From Rhizophagus clarus (taxonomy: Eukaryota > Glomeromycota > Glomeromycetes > Glomerales > Glomeraceae), in assembly GCA_015698045.1 (NCBI GenBank), contig BLAL01000216.1, forward strand, positions 124,001-188,000: DNA of 64,000 nucleotides. The letters are read 5' to 3'. Below are positions 33,551 to 42,792 of the stretch, piece after piece. The notes beneath the pieces were generated by a model, which was given only the letters and a program-made list of their open reading frames with translations, did not search any database and was not told the origin of the DNA. Position numbers and translations under genes: made by a program. Within the stretch, counting starts at the first letter, position 1; each line of letters opens with the position of its first letter.

Positions 33551-34146
33551 GTCGTCAGTGCCAGGCTAACGCCCAGCGGTGGTTAAAGCCCCTATACATC
33601 CCCCTCCGGGGTAAAACCCTATTAGATCCCCTTCCAGTTAGGCTCCAGCGCCTCACGGCACGTCTCTAACAATACCATGGATAAATACCATTTCCATACC
33701 ATACCCCCATCTGTAACCATCTGTAACCACATCTGTAACTAACAAACATACCAAGAACAAGATAAAACAAAGAATAAAGAAGAAAAAGAGGAGAGGTTAC
33801 AGATACTACAGATGTTACAGATGATTTTGGGAAAAGTAGTCTGAAAAAAAAATTATATAATAGCTTTGAAATGGGGTACCTGATGCGTAACCTGTAATCT
33901 CAACTTTTCACCCATCTGTAACTAGCTCAAACGCTTCACCGAGCCCAATATGATATGTAAAAAATACCCTTTCACCCATCTGTAACTAGCTCAAACGCTT
34001 CACCGAGCCCAATATGATATGTAAAAAATACCCTTTCATCCATCTGTACCCATCTATCTATACCAATCATCAGTCATCATACCAGTCATCAATCTGTTCG
34101 TACCTAAATGTATCAACCCCCAAGAGACAAATATACTGAAAAAAAA
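33551..34146 (+). repeat. Left Polinton TIR
   Basis: 596 bp, the inverted match of 47,117-47,712. Two tandem ~70-bp units (CACCCATCTGTAACTAGCTC ... AAAAAATACCC) lie within it at about 33,910-34,045. The length is within the 400-700 bp known for Polintons. Confidence 0.92.
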
Positions 34147-34159
34147 CAGCTAATATCGA

Positions 34160-34477
34160 TCACCCAACTAAATGTTCAACTATCTCTTTTAATGGTTTTT
34201 CAAATCCAAACTCTTTAGCACGCTTTGCATTATCTAGTTTTAATCCAAGAATGAATTTTACTTTAATGTCTACATCATCCAAATCCTCATTCCGGGCTAT
34301 AGCAAACATTTTTATCAACTCAAAATATTCACTTACAGTACCATCACCCTGTGTAGGAGCTGGTATTTCTATTTCTTGATCACCTTGTATAGGAGTTGGT
34401 ATTCCTTCTTCTTGATCACTTTCTAATCTCGAAGTACTTGGAGGAGTTGTTGGTCTTCCCATTGTTATGTTTATCAC
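34160..34477 (-). CDS. Unknown Polinton-encoded protein (105 aa)
   Basis: A small open frame next to the left TIR. It has a Pro/Glu-rich, repeat-containing N-terminus and a helical C-terminal half (FELIKMFAIARNEDLDD, FGFEKPLKEIVEHLVG). That half resembles the short helical modules of gag-type proteins, but I cannot name a family. Confidence 0.45.
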   Translation of the reverse strand: MINITMGRPTTPPSTSRLESDQEEGIPTPIQGDQEIEIPAPTQGDGTVSEYFELIKMFAIARNEDLDDVDIKVKFILGLKLDNAKRAKEFGFEKPLKEIVEHLVG

Positions 34478-34546
34478 TAATAAATAGTGTTATATTTTCA
34501 ATTAATCCTCTTTTGTCGCCTCCTTTAAATACCTCTTAATATAAGC

Positions 34547-34822
34547 CTAAACTTTGTCATCGGCATCCAAAATCTTAAGACCAAGTTTCTTAGCCTTCTT
34601 GTTTGTAGCCGTCTTCTTTCTCTTTTTCTTAGCATCCAGAACCTCTCTTTTGCTATGTAATTTAACCTTCCAATTCTCACCAGTAAGGGTATTCTTGTGC
34701 GTTCCACAGATAATACAATCACCATGAATTTGATATCGACCTTTATCAGTCATATCCTGAACTTCTGAAGAGGTTTCTGTCTTCTTTCTACACTTTGTAC
34801 AATATATCTCTGTCATATCCAC
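34547..34822 (-). CDS. Zinc-ribbon protein, DUF5679-like (91 aa)
   Basis: IYCTKCRKKTE followed 22 residues later by DCIICGTHK gives two CxxC pairs, the pattern of small viral zinc-ribbon proteins of the DUF5679 type. The C-terminus is Lys-rich. Such proteins occur in large DNA viruses and related elements, where their role is unknown. Confidence 0.6.
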   Translation of the reverse strand: MDMTEIYCTKCRKKTETSSEVQDMTDKGRYQIHGDCIICGTHKNTLTGENWKVKLHSKREVLDAKKKRKKTATNKKAKKLGLKILDADDKV

Positions 34823-34862
34823 AAATTTGAATTCTAGAAGTAAAACTTTAATTTTGAGCGAT

Positions 34863-35999
34863 ATGACCCCTTTAGAGAGGTATTACAAATTTTATAACCT
34901 ATCAGGAGTACCAGCACGTCTTCTTAAAGATCAAGAGCATTATAACATCTATTGAAAACCTCTTAAAGAAAAAAGATCTGAACGTCCAAAAGTAATCGTT
35001 TGGAAAGAAAATGCTACCTAGCAGTCTGATTTAGCAGAAATGCCTATAGACCCTAAGGGATACCATTATTTTTTCGTAGTAGTAGAAATATCAAGAAGAC
35101 GAGTAGATGCTGAGCCTATCAAAAATAAGATGACTAATAGTGTAATAAAAGCATTTGTTAAAATATATTGACGTGGTCGTATCCAACCTCCTACTTATAG
35201 ACTAAAAACAGACTCTGGTTCAGAATTTACTAACTCACAAATACGTGATTTTTTCCTTAATAGCATTGGAGTTATGATGAGGTTTGGCGAACCTGGATAT
35301 CATAGACAGCAGTCATTTGCAGAGAGGGCTATCCAGGCTATACAAGAACCACTTCTCAAAAGAATGACAGCACAGGAGTTAAAAACTGGTGCGACGTCAG
35401 TGGAATGGTCTGAAGATTTCCATGATATAGTAAGATTAGTAGATAAACAGTGGCAAAGAGATCCACCTAAAATCCCAGAAGGTCCACCTAAAATCGATAA
35501 AAATACAGAATTACTATTAGAGGGGACATAAGTTCGAACCAAACTTCTTGAACCTATATCAGTACTTGGAAAAAAATTACATGGTAAGTTCAGAATAGGC
35601 GACATTAAATGGGACCCAAAAGTTTGTATAATTAAGAAGCTTATCCTTTCTCCTGAACAACCGCCTACATATTTACTTGATGGACCACATGGCAGGTTAG
35701 GAGTATCTAGATGTGCATATACTAGAAAAGAACTACAGGTTATTCCAGCTAATGAAAAACCCCACCTGATTCGGTCATAAGAGGACGGCCAGAAAGATAT
35801 GTACCTGAAAGGATTATTAAGCATCGTACTAGAAAGGGTCAACTCCAATACTTAGTCAAATGGGAGCGCTATCCAGAAGATGAATCTACATGGAAGTCAG
35901 CTGATAGATTACAAGAAGACGTCCCCAATCTAGTACGTATCTATAATGATACAAATAGATTATATTTTTTTTTTAAAATACCCCCAAAAAATTATAATT
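34863..35999 (+). pseudogene. Polinton integrase (rve) with C-terminal chromodomain
   Basis: Retroviral-type integrase core segments are visible in the plus strand (QSDLAEMP, YHYFFVVVE, LKTDSGSEFTN, FAERAIQAIQ), matching the D,D-35-E family. A chromodomain (RYVPERIIKHRTRKGQLQYL, VKWERYPEDESTW) closes it. The integrase inserts the element's DNA, and the chromodomain may steer it to marked chromatin. It belongs to the broken parts of the fossil. Confidence 0.85.
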
Positions 36000-36060
36000 A
36001 AACATAGTCGATATATAGGTATCCAAAAAAAATAAATTGATATCCATTATATACTAAAAG

Positions 36061-36249
36061 ATGTACACGAACATTACTAAATTCTTAGATGCAATCCCAG
36101 AATGGGTAGAAAACTGGCTAAATGCTCCAATCAAGGAAACTGGCCATACTATAAATGCTTCAATCGAGAGAACAGATATATTTCAGATACATGAAATTGC
36201 TCGTAATATTATTTATCATCTTGATCAGCTTGCAGAGAAAGACTACTGA
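36061..36249 (+). CDS. Small unknown Polinton frame (62 aa)
   Basis: Open frame with FLDAIPEWVENWLNAP and a helical second half. It lies just downstream of the integrase on the same strand. Not recognised. Confidence 0.35.
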   Translation: MYTNITKFLDAIPEWVENWLNAPIKETGHTINASIERTDIFQIHEIARNIIYHLDQLAEKDY

Positions 36250-36258
36250 AAAGCTGTA

Positions 36259-36672
36259 ATGGATTATAAGAATAGTGATGAAGAATTAGAACATGCTTTT
36301 AAAAAATATTTAGGTACGAATAGAGCTCTTAAAGATAAACTATACAAAAAATTTATGGATTTGGCTAATAAAAAAGAAAAAGCCTTTGCGTATCAGGTAG
36401 AGATAGAAAAAATTATGTTACAAGGTGGATTTGTATATAAGAAAGAAAAAGAAAAAAAGGATCATATATTTTATAATATTAGAATGTTAGCTGATGAATT
36501 AGACCCTTATGAAATCCCAGTATTCCGTGATGAACTAGAAGAACCACTTTGGCAATCAGATTACTGGGGAGATGAAGATCCAGACGATTCTGCAAACTGG
36601 CAATCAGAGTATTCAGAGGATCCAAGCGATTTTGATGAACCAAATGAATCTTATCTAGAATATGTTGAATAA
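36259..36672 (+). CDS. Unknown acidic Polinton protein (137 aa)
   Basis: The N-terminal half is Lys-rich and helical (FKKYLGTNRALKDKLYKKF). The C-terminal half is strongly acidic with Trp residues (WQSDYWGDEDPDDSANW). It is on the same strand as the integrase. No family is recognised. Confidence 0.45.
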   Translation: MDYKNSDEELEHAFKKYLGTNRALKDKLYKKFMDLANKKEKAFAYQVEIEKIMLQGGFVYKKEKEKKDHIFYNIRMLADELDPYEIPVFRDELEEPLWQSDYWGDEDPDDSANWQSEYSEDPSDFDEPNESYLEYVE

Positions 36673-36699
36673 ATCGATTGGAATTTTATATATATTTTT

Positions 36700-37329
36700 T
36701 TATGTCCTATTTGCATCTGGAATTATAGGAATAAAATAGTTCCTATCATTACATGTAAGGGTGATATGCTTTCGAGATTCATGAATATCATAATTATACC
36801 TTCTAAGACATGCTCGGCTCAAACCAATCTCTCTATGCTTATATCCTTTCAGGATTACAAGATCTTCTTTAATGATACAACTACCACTCTGTGGTGGTGA
36901 AAGGTCTATCGATACATTTTTTACTATACCAAGCGTCTCACTATCTCCTGATGCACCAGTAATACTATGCTTTATAGATTTATCAGCTTTTAGTTTTAGT
37001 TTGTAACATGCTTCTTCTTGGATAAAAGAGACATTAGCACAGGAATCGGCTAAACACTGAATATCTATCCCATTTATATTTCCATTTATAGCCAAAAGAT
37101 CCTTAGAATTTTCCAACCGAGCAACATCAATATCCATAGCCACTGGGTCCGAATATTCCGTTTGTACTTCTAGTTGTTCTTGAGGAGCGCTTTCATAGTT
37201 TTCTAATATTTTATAGACGATCTCCTGAATAATCTTTCTGATATCAGCAAGTTTTAGAAGATTTAAGAGCTCCGTTTTAGTAAAGTTTGTTTGTGGCTTA
37301 ATAGCAGGAAGTTTTACCACTTTGGCCAA
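36700..37329 (-). CDS. Retropepsin-like aspartic protease (209 aa)
   Basis: After a helical N-terminal third, the segment GNINGIDIQCLADSCANVSF starts a beta-rich domain with the order of pepsin-like retroviral proteases (flap-like TGASGDSETLG, then the hydrophobic VKNVSIDL strand and VILKG). It lies two frames downstream of the Gag-like gene on the same strand, the gag-protease order of retroelements. Known Polintons carry an adenovirus-type cysteine protease instead. Assignment is from fold pattern only. Confidence 0.55.
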   Translation of the reverse strand: MAKVVKLPAIKPQTNFTKTELLNLLKLADIRKIIQEIVYKILENYESAPQEQLEVQTEYSDPVAMDIDVARLENSKDLLAINGNINGIDIQCLADSCANVSFIQEEACYKLKLKADKSIKHSITGASGDSETLGIVKNVSIDLSPPQSGSCIIKEDLVILKGYKHREIGLSRACLRRYNYDIHESRKHITLTCNDRNYFIPIIPDANRT

Positions 37330-37457
37330 TTTAGGTATCGATTTAGATGCTGATGGTGATTTAGTTGCTGGTAGTTTACCTTTATTTGAAACTATCTTTT
37401 TTTTTGGACGAGCATAATTTCTTCATTCTCACCTTGAACTAATTCTATAGGTACACC

Positions 37458-37862
37458 TCAAACAGCATTGGAAGTATCCATAGGATCATCATGATCATTC
37501 AAAGAAAGGTCACGTATTACCCTATTTAACTTATCATCTTCACGTCTTTCTCTAGCTTTTGCGATTCTTTTAGCAATCTTACCAGCTAATCTTTGTGCTA
37601 ATGTATTTCTAGAAGCAGGTCTATCTGGTACAGCATTAAACAACTGTTGTAAATCATCAGGATTCATGTCTTCATCAAACGGATTAGAACCTTCATCAGG
37701 GTATGGATCCTGTCCATAAAATCTCCAATCATCCTGATATTGAGGCTTAGGTTTAGGTTTAGGTCTATAAACTGGCTTTATATCTCGAGCCTTAAGATTC
37801 TCCTGTAATTGGCGAATTTGGGATTGAAAACCTTCAGCCTGTTGTTGTAATAATCGACTCAT
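37458..37862 (-). CDS. Pro/Lys-rich linker protein between Gag-like and protease (134 aa)
   Basis: A Gln-rich coiled start (RLLQQQAEGFQSQIRQLQEN), a KPKPKPQ segment, an acidic Asp/Pro stretch and an Arg/Lys-rich helix (RLAGKIAKRIAKARERRED). The composition suits a nucleic-acid-binding or scaffold region. Not recognised as a known family. Confidence 0.45.
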   Translation of the reverse strand: MSRLLQQQAEGFQSQIRQLQENLKARDIKPVYRPKPKPKPQYQDDWRFYGQDPYPDEGSNPFDEDMNPDDLQQLFNAVPDRPASRNTLAQRLAGKIAKRIAKARERREDDKLNRVIRDLSLNDHDDPMDTSNAV

Positions 37863-37976
37863 TTCTCCTTGGGTAACTGCATGATTTTGTACTGGTTTTA
37901 ATATAACTGGCTCCTGACTAACTGGTGGTAATTGCTCTGGAATAATTTGTTTATCCCTCTGATACTGTATATTTTC

Positions 37977-38852
37977 TCATCTTTCTCTACCAAGACGTAA
38001 TTCAGACTTTCTTTTTTCAATTCGTTCAAGAAGACCTACTAATTCCTCTATATCTCGTTCAGCACCAATCCTTTCAGCCTCAATAGCACAATCATCATTT
38101 AGACCTCTTAGAAACTGATTAACTAAAACATCATTACCATAACCTAATAGTTCAGCACTTCTTCTAACTTTATCATAGAAATCTCTAACAGGCATATTTT
38201 CCTGAAAAAGGTTACCAAACCTTAACTGACGTCTGGCATTCTGCTGTGTAGGAAATTTATTACGCATTTTAATTAGAACATGACAGGGACAGGCTGGAAT
38301 TACATACGGATGACCGACACCTGCTCCACCAGCAATTGCAACACCAGCTCCAGCTGCACCACCAACAACATTGTGATTAAGAGGATCATTAGTAAACTCC
38401 ATACTAGCCCGATTTAGCCAAATATCTCTATTCCCTTCTATGGCATAATCAGGCCAGACATTAGTAACTAAAACATTAGCACCTACACCACCAGGTGTTA
38501 TAATATTTCTTGCACCAGAAAGGTTAATCCATGTATTTACTGGACAATTAGCAGCATTATTACCAGTCAAAGCCTTAAATGCCACCTCATCACCATGTAC
38601 AAGACGAAGAAGAATATTTCTAAGTCTAACTCTCTTTCCTAAGATATTAGCATTATACCATCTGGCGGCCAGACCAGTTAAGCAAGCACGAAGTATACCC
38701 ATAGCTTTCTCCCAACCTGCTGGATTACCTGCAACAGCCAATGGATCAATTCCAATACTATGAATATAGCCCTTATATAACTCAAAAAATCTCTCAAGAT
38801 CATCATCATCATTTCCAGCAAAAACTGGCATTCCTATTGCAACGGTAGCCAT
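37977..38852 (-). CDS. Gag-like (retrotransposon capsid type) protein (291 aa)
   Basis: The start MATVAIGMPVFAGND and ERFFELYKGYIHSIGID, ILRACLTGLAARWYNA, the later FGNLFQENMPVRDFYDKVRR and LVNQFLRGLNDD follow the helix order and spacing of Retrotrans_gag capsids. In those, a 'G.A..WY' turn is followed by 'F..L.Q...V..F......'. A Gly/Val/Asn-rich insert of about 110 residues lies between the two halves. In this element it takes the place where a jelly-roll capsid would be expected. Confidence 0.6.
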   Translation of the reverse strand: MATVAIGMPVFAGNDDDDLERFFELYKGYIHSIGIDPLAVAGNPAGWEKAMGILRACLTGLAARWYNANILGKRVRLRNILLRLVHGDEVAFKALTGNNAANCPVNTWINLSGARNIITPGGVGANVLVTNVWPDYAIEGNRDIWLNRASMEFTNDPLNHNVVGGAAGAGVAIAGGAGVGHPYVIPACPCHVLIKMRNKFPTQQNARRQLRFGNLFQENMPVRDFYDKVRRSAELLGYGNDVLVNQFLRGLNDDCAIEAERIGAERDIEELVGLLERIEKRKSELRLGRER

Positions 38853-38991
38853 ATTACTGGGGATTATCTGAAGGAGGATTGTTGACTATGGGATTTGCTT
38901 GTCTAATTCGAAACCACTGCGCTTGAATTCTAAGTACAGCCAATTGTGCTTGCATTCTATCACGAATTCGTCCCAAGTTTCTAGATGTAAG

Positions 38992-39483
38992 TCATTCTAT
39001 TGCAAGTTGGTGTGTTAATCTATTATTTCTTTGTTGCAAAGTATCCCTAATTCTTCTTTGCCGTACTTGCTGATCTTGTAATTGATTAGCTTGATCACGA
39101 TTTGCATTTACCAGATGATTTCTCTCATTTTGCAATCCGTTTCTCTCATTTTGACATGCAATAAGACGTTGTCTAATACCATGAATCTCACGTTCTCTAG
39201 CATTGGTCACTTCTTGCAAATACTTTAATAAGCCAGTCGCAGTATCAAGCTCTTCCCTAGTTTGTCTTGTTCTTTCTTCAACCTGTATACCATGAGCTAT
39301 AATCAATCCAATAATGTGCTTAATTTCGTGATTAATATTTATAAGATTTGGTGTAATAGTCATTCGACCATTTACCAGCAGGGCATCTGCATTATTCTTA
39401 AGTGCATTAATTAGCTGATTAATATCCATTGCTACTAAATGTGCTGAAGGGGGTCCTGTAGGATCAGTGGAAACATATGCCAT
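38992..39483 (-). CDS. Coiled-coil protein (163 aa)
   Basis: Residues about 70-160 form a long Gln/Asn/Arg-rich coiled coil (REREIHGIRQRLIACQNERN, QLQDQQVRQRRIRDTLQQRN). It lies just upstream of the Gag-like frame on the same strand, suggesting a structural role. Family unknown. Confidence 0.5.
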   Translation of the reverse strand: MAYVSTDPTGPPSAHLVAMDINQLINALKNNADALLVNGRMTITPNLININHEIKHIIGLIIAHGIQVEERTRQTREELDTATGLLKYLQEVTNAREREIHGIRQRLIACQNERNGLQNERNHLVNANRDQANQLQDQQVRQRRIRDTLQQRNNRLTHQLAIE

Positions 39484-39514
39484 TTTGAATATACTATATA
39501 CTATATACTACTAA

Positions 39515-40600
39515 TTGCTTAAAATGGACTTATATGTGTACAATTTGGATGAGTATACCGGTGATACTAGGCAAGGAAATGAATATGCTCCAGTATGGAA
39601 TTTTCGTCTTGCTGTAGCTGGTAGTTCAGATTCTGGAAAGACTACTATGCTTCTTAATTTACTAATGGGAGATGCAAAAGCTAAAGAGGATGGAAATCGA
39701 TATATTCTTTGTGATGAAATAGTCCTTATTTGTAGGTATTTAGACGAACCTAAATGGCAAATAGTAAAGGATTTCTTTGATGATAATGAAGACGTTACTT
39801 TTAGAGCGATTTCATATCACCAAATGCCGGATGTAGAAGACTTTGACCCCAAAATTGCTACTGTAGTTATATTTGAGGATTTAATGGATACCCCTAAAAA
39901 CATCCAAGAAAAAATAACTGGATACTTTACCCATGGACGACATAGAAATATTTCGGCTATTTATGTAGCCCAAAGATTCTTTGCTATCCCAAAAGCAATT
40001 CGAGAAAATGTGAATTATATTTCTCTACATGGTGGGCATGGTAGTTTAAGTGATACAAAGTGTATCATTAGACAATATACTAATGAATCAGATTCTCTTG
40101 CCCCAATCATTGATGAACTAACCTTAGGTAGGGAATTCATAGTATTTGACTTAAGACGCCCTAAAACTGACCCTTTAGCAATCAGAGTTCGATGGGATAC
40201 TAGTCTTAGAACTTTTATGGAATCGTCCTTGAATAACGCTTCTAAAATGATCACGTGTTCATCTAAGATTGATCTAAGATCATCCAAGAACGATTCTAGA
40301 ATCATCACAGATTCATCTAAGATCGATCTAAGATCATCCAAGAACAATTCTAGAATCATCACAGATTCATCTAAGATCGATCTAAGATCATCCAAGAACG
40401 ATTCTAGAATCATCACAGATTTATCTAAGATCGATCTAAGATGTCGATTTACTTCTTATAGGCAGAAGGCAATAGCTGAAGCTAAAAAGAATAATTTGTT
40501 AAAGGAATTTGCCCGAAACTTTCCTTCTCCTAAGGAACGTAAACTTTACTTAATACCAGACGCCTTATCGAAGGCAAAAAATTCAGATATATGTTTTTAG
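39515..40600 (+). CDS. A32-like DNA-packaging ATPase (361 aa)
   Basis: Walker A is VAGSSDSGKTTMLLN (about residues 32-46) and Walker B is TVVIFEDLMD (about 112). These are followed by FTHGRHRNISAIYVAQRFF, the sensor region typical of FtsK/HerA-type A32 ATPases of Polintons and large DNA viruses, which pump DNA into capsids. Residues about 250-308 are 3.3 tandem copies of an 18-residue repeat (ITDSSKIDLRSSKND), from a 54-bp DNA repeat at 40,262-40,441. That repeat is not part of the usual family and looks like a recent expansion. The start follows the divergent coiled-coil gene by 31 bp. Confidence 0.82.
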   Translation: MLKMDLYVYNLDEYTGDTRQGNEYAPVWNFRLAVAGSSDSGKTTMLLNLLMGDAKAKEDGNRYILCDEIVLICRYLDEPKWQIVKDFFDDNEDVTFRAISYHQMPDVEDFDPKIATVVIFEDLMDTPKNIQEKITGYFTHGRHRNISAIYVAQRFFAIPKAIRENVNYISLHGGHGSLSDTKCIIRQYTNESDSLAPIIDELTLGREFIVFDLRRPKTDPLAIRVRWDTSLRTFMESSLNNASKMITCSSKIDLRSSKNDSRIITDSSKIDLRSSKNNSRIITDSSKIDLRSSKNDSRIITDLSKIDLRCRFTSYRQKAIAEAKKNNLLKEFARNFPSPKERKLYLIPDALSKAKNSDICF

Positions 40601-40839
40601 AGAAGCTTATGGAATAAATGATCGTACTCTTGGAGATGAGTATAAGAAATTCCTATCCCAAGTTAAGAATGTATGTGTTACTAGAAATAATTCCCCAGTA
40701 TCAGTAACACCTTTTGATCGATATAGAGAACTTTTGAATGAGCGTCCTCTAAGTGACGAAAAAATAATAGAAGGTATTGAAGCACTTCTAAAACTATTCA
40801 ATGATGGCTTAATGAAAAAGCCTACCCTACAAGTGGGAA

Positions 40840-41400
40840 TTAATAGTCTATTCTATTCTTTCTAAAAAGCTCAAGTAACTCTTCTCTAGTCACATTTATA
40901 GTTATAGTACTTTTTTCCTTATCATCTATTACCATTCTTGACATTTTTGTTACTATGCCAAAGGCCTTCAATGCACGAGAAACAAAGTTTTTGCTTAAGG
41001 GATTATCTATTACAATACAATACATACCATAAAATACGGCAAAGGGTTCATTTATTCCTTCTACTACATATAAATCAAATAAAAATCGATATAAAGCTTT
41101 TTTTCTTACATCCCTATCTAGCTCATTAATTCGTTTGAGTAGCCAAATCTTGATCGATTCAACATCTGGTTCAATACTATTTAACTGTTCCTCATAGTCT
41201 CGAGTAAAGGTAAAAGTAAGTTCATCATCTAGAGAGACCGATCTATATATTTTGATTAGCTTAAATATATTTTCATGTAAGCTGTCTATATCGGTACATC
41301 TTTGTACAGTTCGTCTGAATTCGATAGTAGATAGGCCTCTTCTTGGCTTGGCCAATACAAGTCCACAAACTGGGTAGTATTTTCTAATTTGCTCAACCAT
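40840..41400 (-). CDS. Unknown Polinton protein (186 aa)
   Basis: A well-formed globular-looking frame (YYPVCGLVLAKPRRGLST, PFAVFYGMYCIVIDNP). No motif is recognised. It converges with the ATPase strand, and between them (40,600-40,860) lies a further plus-strand coding-like stretch. Confidence 0.5.
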   Translation of the reverse strand: MVEQIRKYYPVCGLVLAKPRRGLSTIEFRRTVQRCTDIDSLHENIFKLIKIYRSVSLDDELTFTFTRDYEEQLNSIEPDVESIKIWLLKRINELDRDVRKKALYRFLFDLYVVEGINEPFAVFYGMYCIVIDNPLSKNFVSRALKAFGIVTKMSRMVIDDKEKSTITINVTREELLELFRKNRIDY

Positions 41401-41477
41401 TTTTTTCAGAATTATCTACATAAAAAATGAAATTATTTAATTACCTGTTTTTATATTTATTCTTTACTACAGTCTTC

Positions 41478-42040
41478 TCAAAGACCGCTTTCAGGTAATT
41501 CGTTAAGGTTTACAGGCATTTGGCACTCCCTGCATAAGGCAATATTAAGTTCGGCAAGCCTTCTTGATTGTTCCTCTTGTTGTGCTTCTCTTTCTCTTTG
41601 TCTAGTAAATTGACGTGCTTCTTCAACCCCTTGCCTATAACTTGGATTACGTCGTTCCCATCTAGCACGATGGGCGGTTATATTAAATGCAGTTTCAAGG
41701 TATCCAAGTCTTACCTCAGTATCTTGAATATACAATAAAGATGGATTAGACTGTGCGATTTCTGCATATCTTGGAGAAACAAGATAGTAATCTTCTATTA
41801 TTTCATACCCAGCCCTTTGAATTAAATAATAATACATTCTAGTTCTAAATTGAACCATACGTCCAGTATCTACATTGAGATAGCTTTCCCTTACAGAAGA
41901 AAGTGGAGGTGCAGTTGCTCTTCAAACCAATCCGCTATCAAGATAATCATATGCTTCTAAAACTAGCTGATTGAAAGTCGAACCACCAACACGAATTGTT
42001 CTGCCAGTCAATGGATTAGTAGTATATCTATTAGCACTCA
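41478..42040 (-). pseudogene. NPLTGR-motif (two-cysteine adaptor-like) protein
   Basis: Near the start, the segment TTNPLTGRTIRVGGSTFNQL resembles the 'NPxTGRxIxxGGxxY' signature of the 2-cysteine adaptor domain known from large DNA viruses. The rest is Arg/Glu/Gln-rich (RQFTRQREREAQQEEQSRR) and ends with a CRECQ pair. Related motifs are found in virion or adaptor proteins. It is part of the broken set. Confidence 0.5.
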
Positions 42041-42110
42041 TCTTTTTTATTGTTACTTTAGTATAGGCTATATTCAATTACGATTTTTTTCTAAAAATGA
42101 AAAATCTCTA

Positions 42111-42316
42111 GTGACAAAGTTACTTCGTCATCAGCTTTTGCACAAAATTTTTAATAATGCCTAGTAACAAAGTTACTTCGTCATCAGCCTTTGCACAAAA
42201 TTTTTAATAATGCCTAGTGACAAAGTTACTTCGTCATCAGCCTTTTATGCAAAAAATGAAAAATGCCTAGTGACAAAGTTACTTCGTCATCAGTCTTTGC
42301 ACAAAATTTTTAATAA
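42111..42316. repeat. Four 53-bp tandem repeats inside the Polinton
   Basis: GTGACAAAGTTACTTCGTCA recurs at 42,111, 42,164, 42,217 and 42,270, exactly 53 bp apart. It is non-coding, between two divergently spaced minus-strand genes. The regular array could be an origin-like or regulatory repeat, but nothing proves it. Confidence 0.85.
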
Positions 42317-42321
42317 TAAAT

Positions 42322-42756
42322 TTATAGCTTATTACCAAGAAGTTCATCTAAGACGTCCTCAGCTTCATCTTCAGTAAATTTACGTCTAGGTGGTGCTTCT
42401 TTAGTTTCTTTAGGAATATGTTTATATAAATCATAGACCTTTATAATTCTAAAAGCAAGATCTGGATTAAATGAATACTTTGCTTGAATCTTTGCAATTT
42501 TCTCATAATACGATTCTTCATTTGGCAATAATTTCTTAGCTGTATAACGAATATAGCCTTCTGGATTGTTGGCAGATTCTATTTTCTTAATATAGTTTAC
42601 GTGATTCTTTATAAGATAACTTTCTTTACTATATCCATCTTGTAAACCTGCCAATATGACACCTTTTAAAGCTTTTATAATTTCGGCCAGATACATTTCT
42701 GGCTCGATAAAACTAGGATGCTTGTTTGTGAATGGGAATGAGTCGTCGTGTTCCAT
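42322..42756 (-). CDS. Unknown Polinton protein (144 aa)
   Basis: Helical, Lys-rich protein (YLIKNHVNYIKKIESANN) with an acidic, Arg-containing end (FTEDEAEDVLDELLG). It lies between the polymerase and the 53-bp repeats. Not recognised. Confidence 0.48.
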   Translation of the reverse strand: MEHDDSFPFTNKHPSFIEPEMYLAEIIKALKGVILAGLQDGYSKESYLIKNHVNYIKKIESANNPEGYIRYTAKKLLPNEESYYEKIAKIQAKYSFNPDLAFRIIKVYDLYKHIPKETKEAPPRRKFTEDEAEDVLDELLGNKL

Positions 42757-42792
42757 CTTTGTACTTCTACATCTAAGGAAAAAAATATTTAA

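Noticed and set aside
42111-42316. CRISPR array interpretation of the 53-bp repeats
   Set aside because: The intervening sequence is repeated too, there are only four units, and no cas-like gene is nearby.
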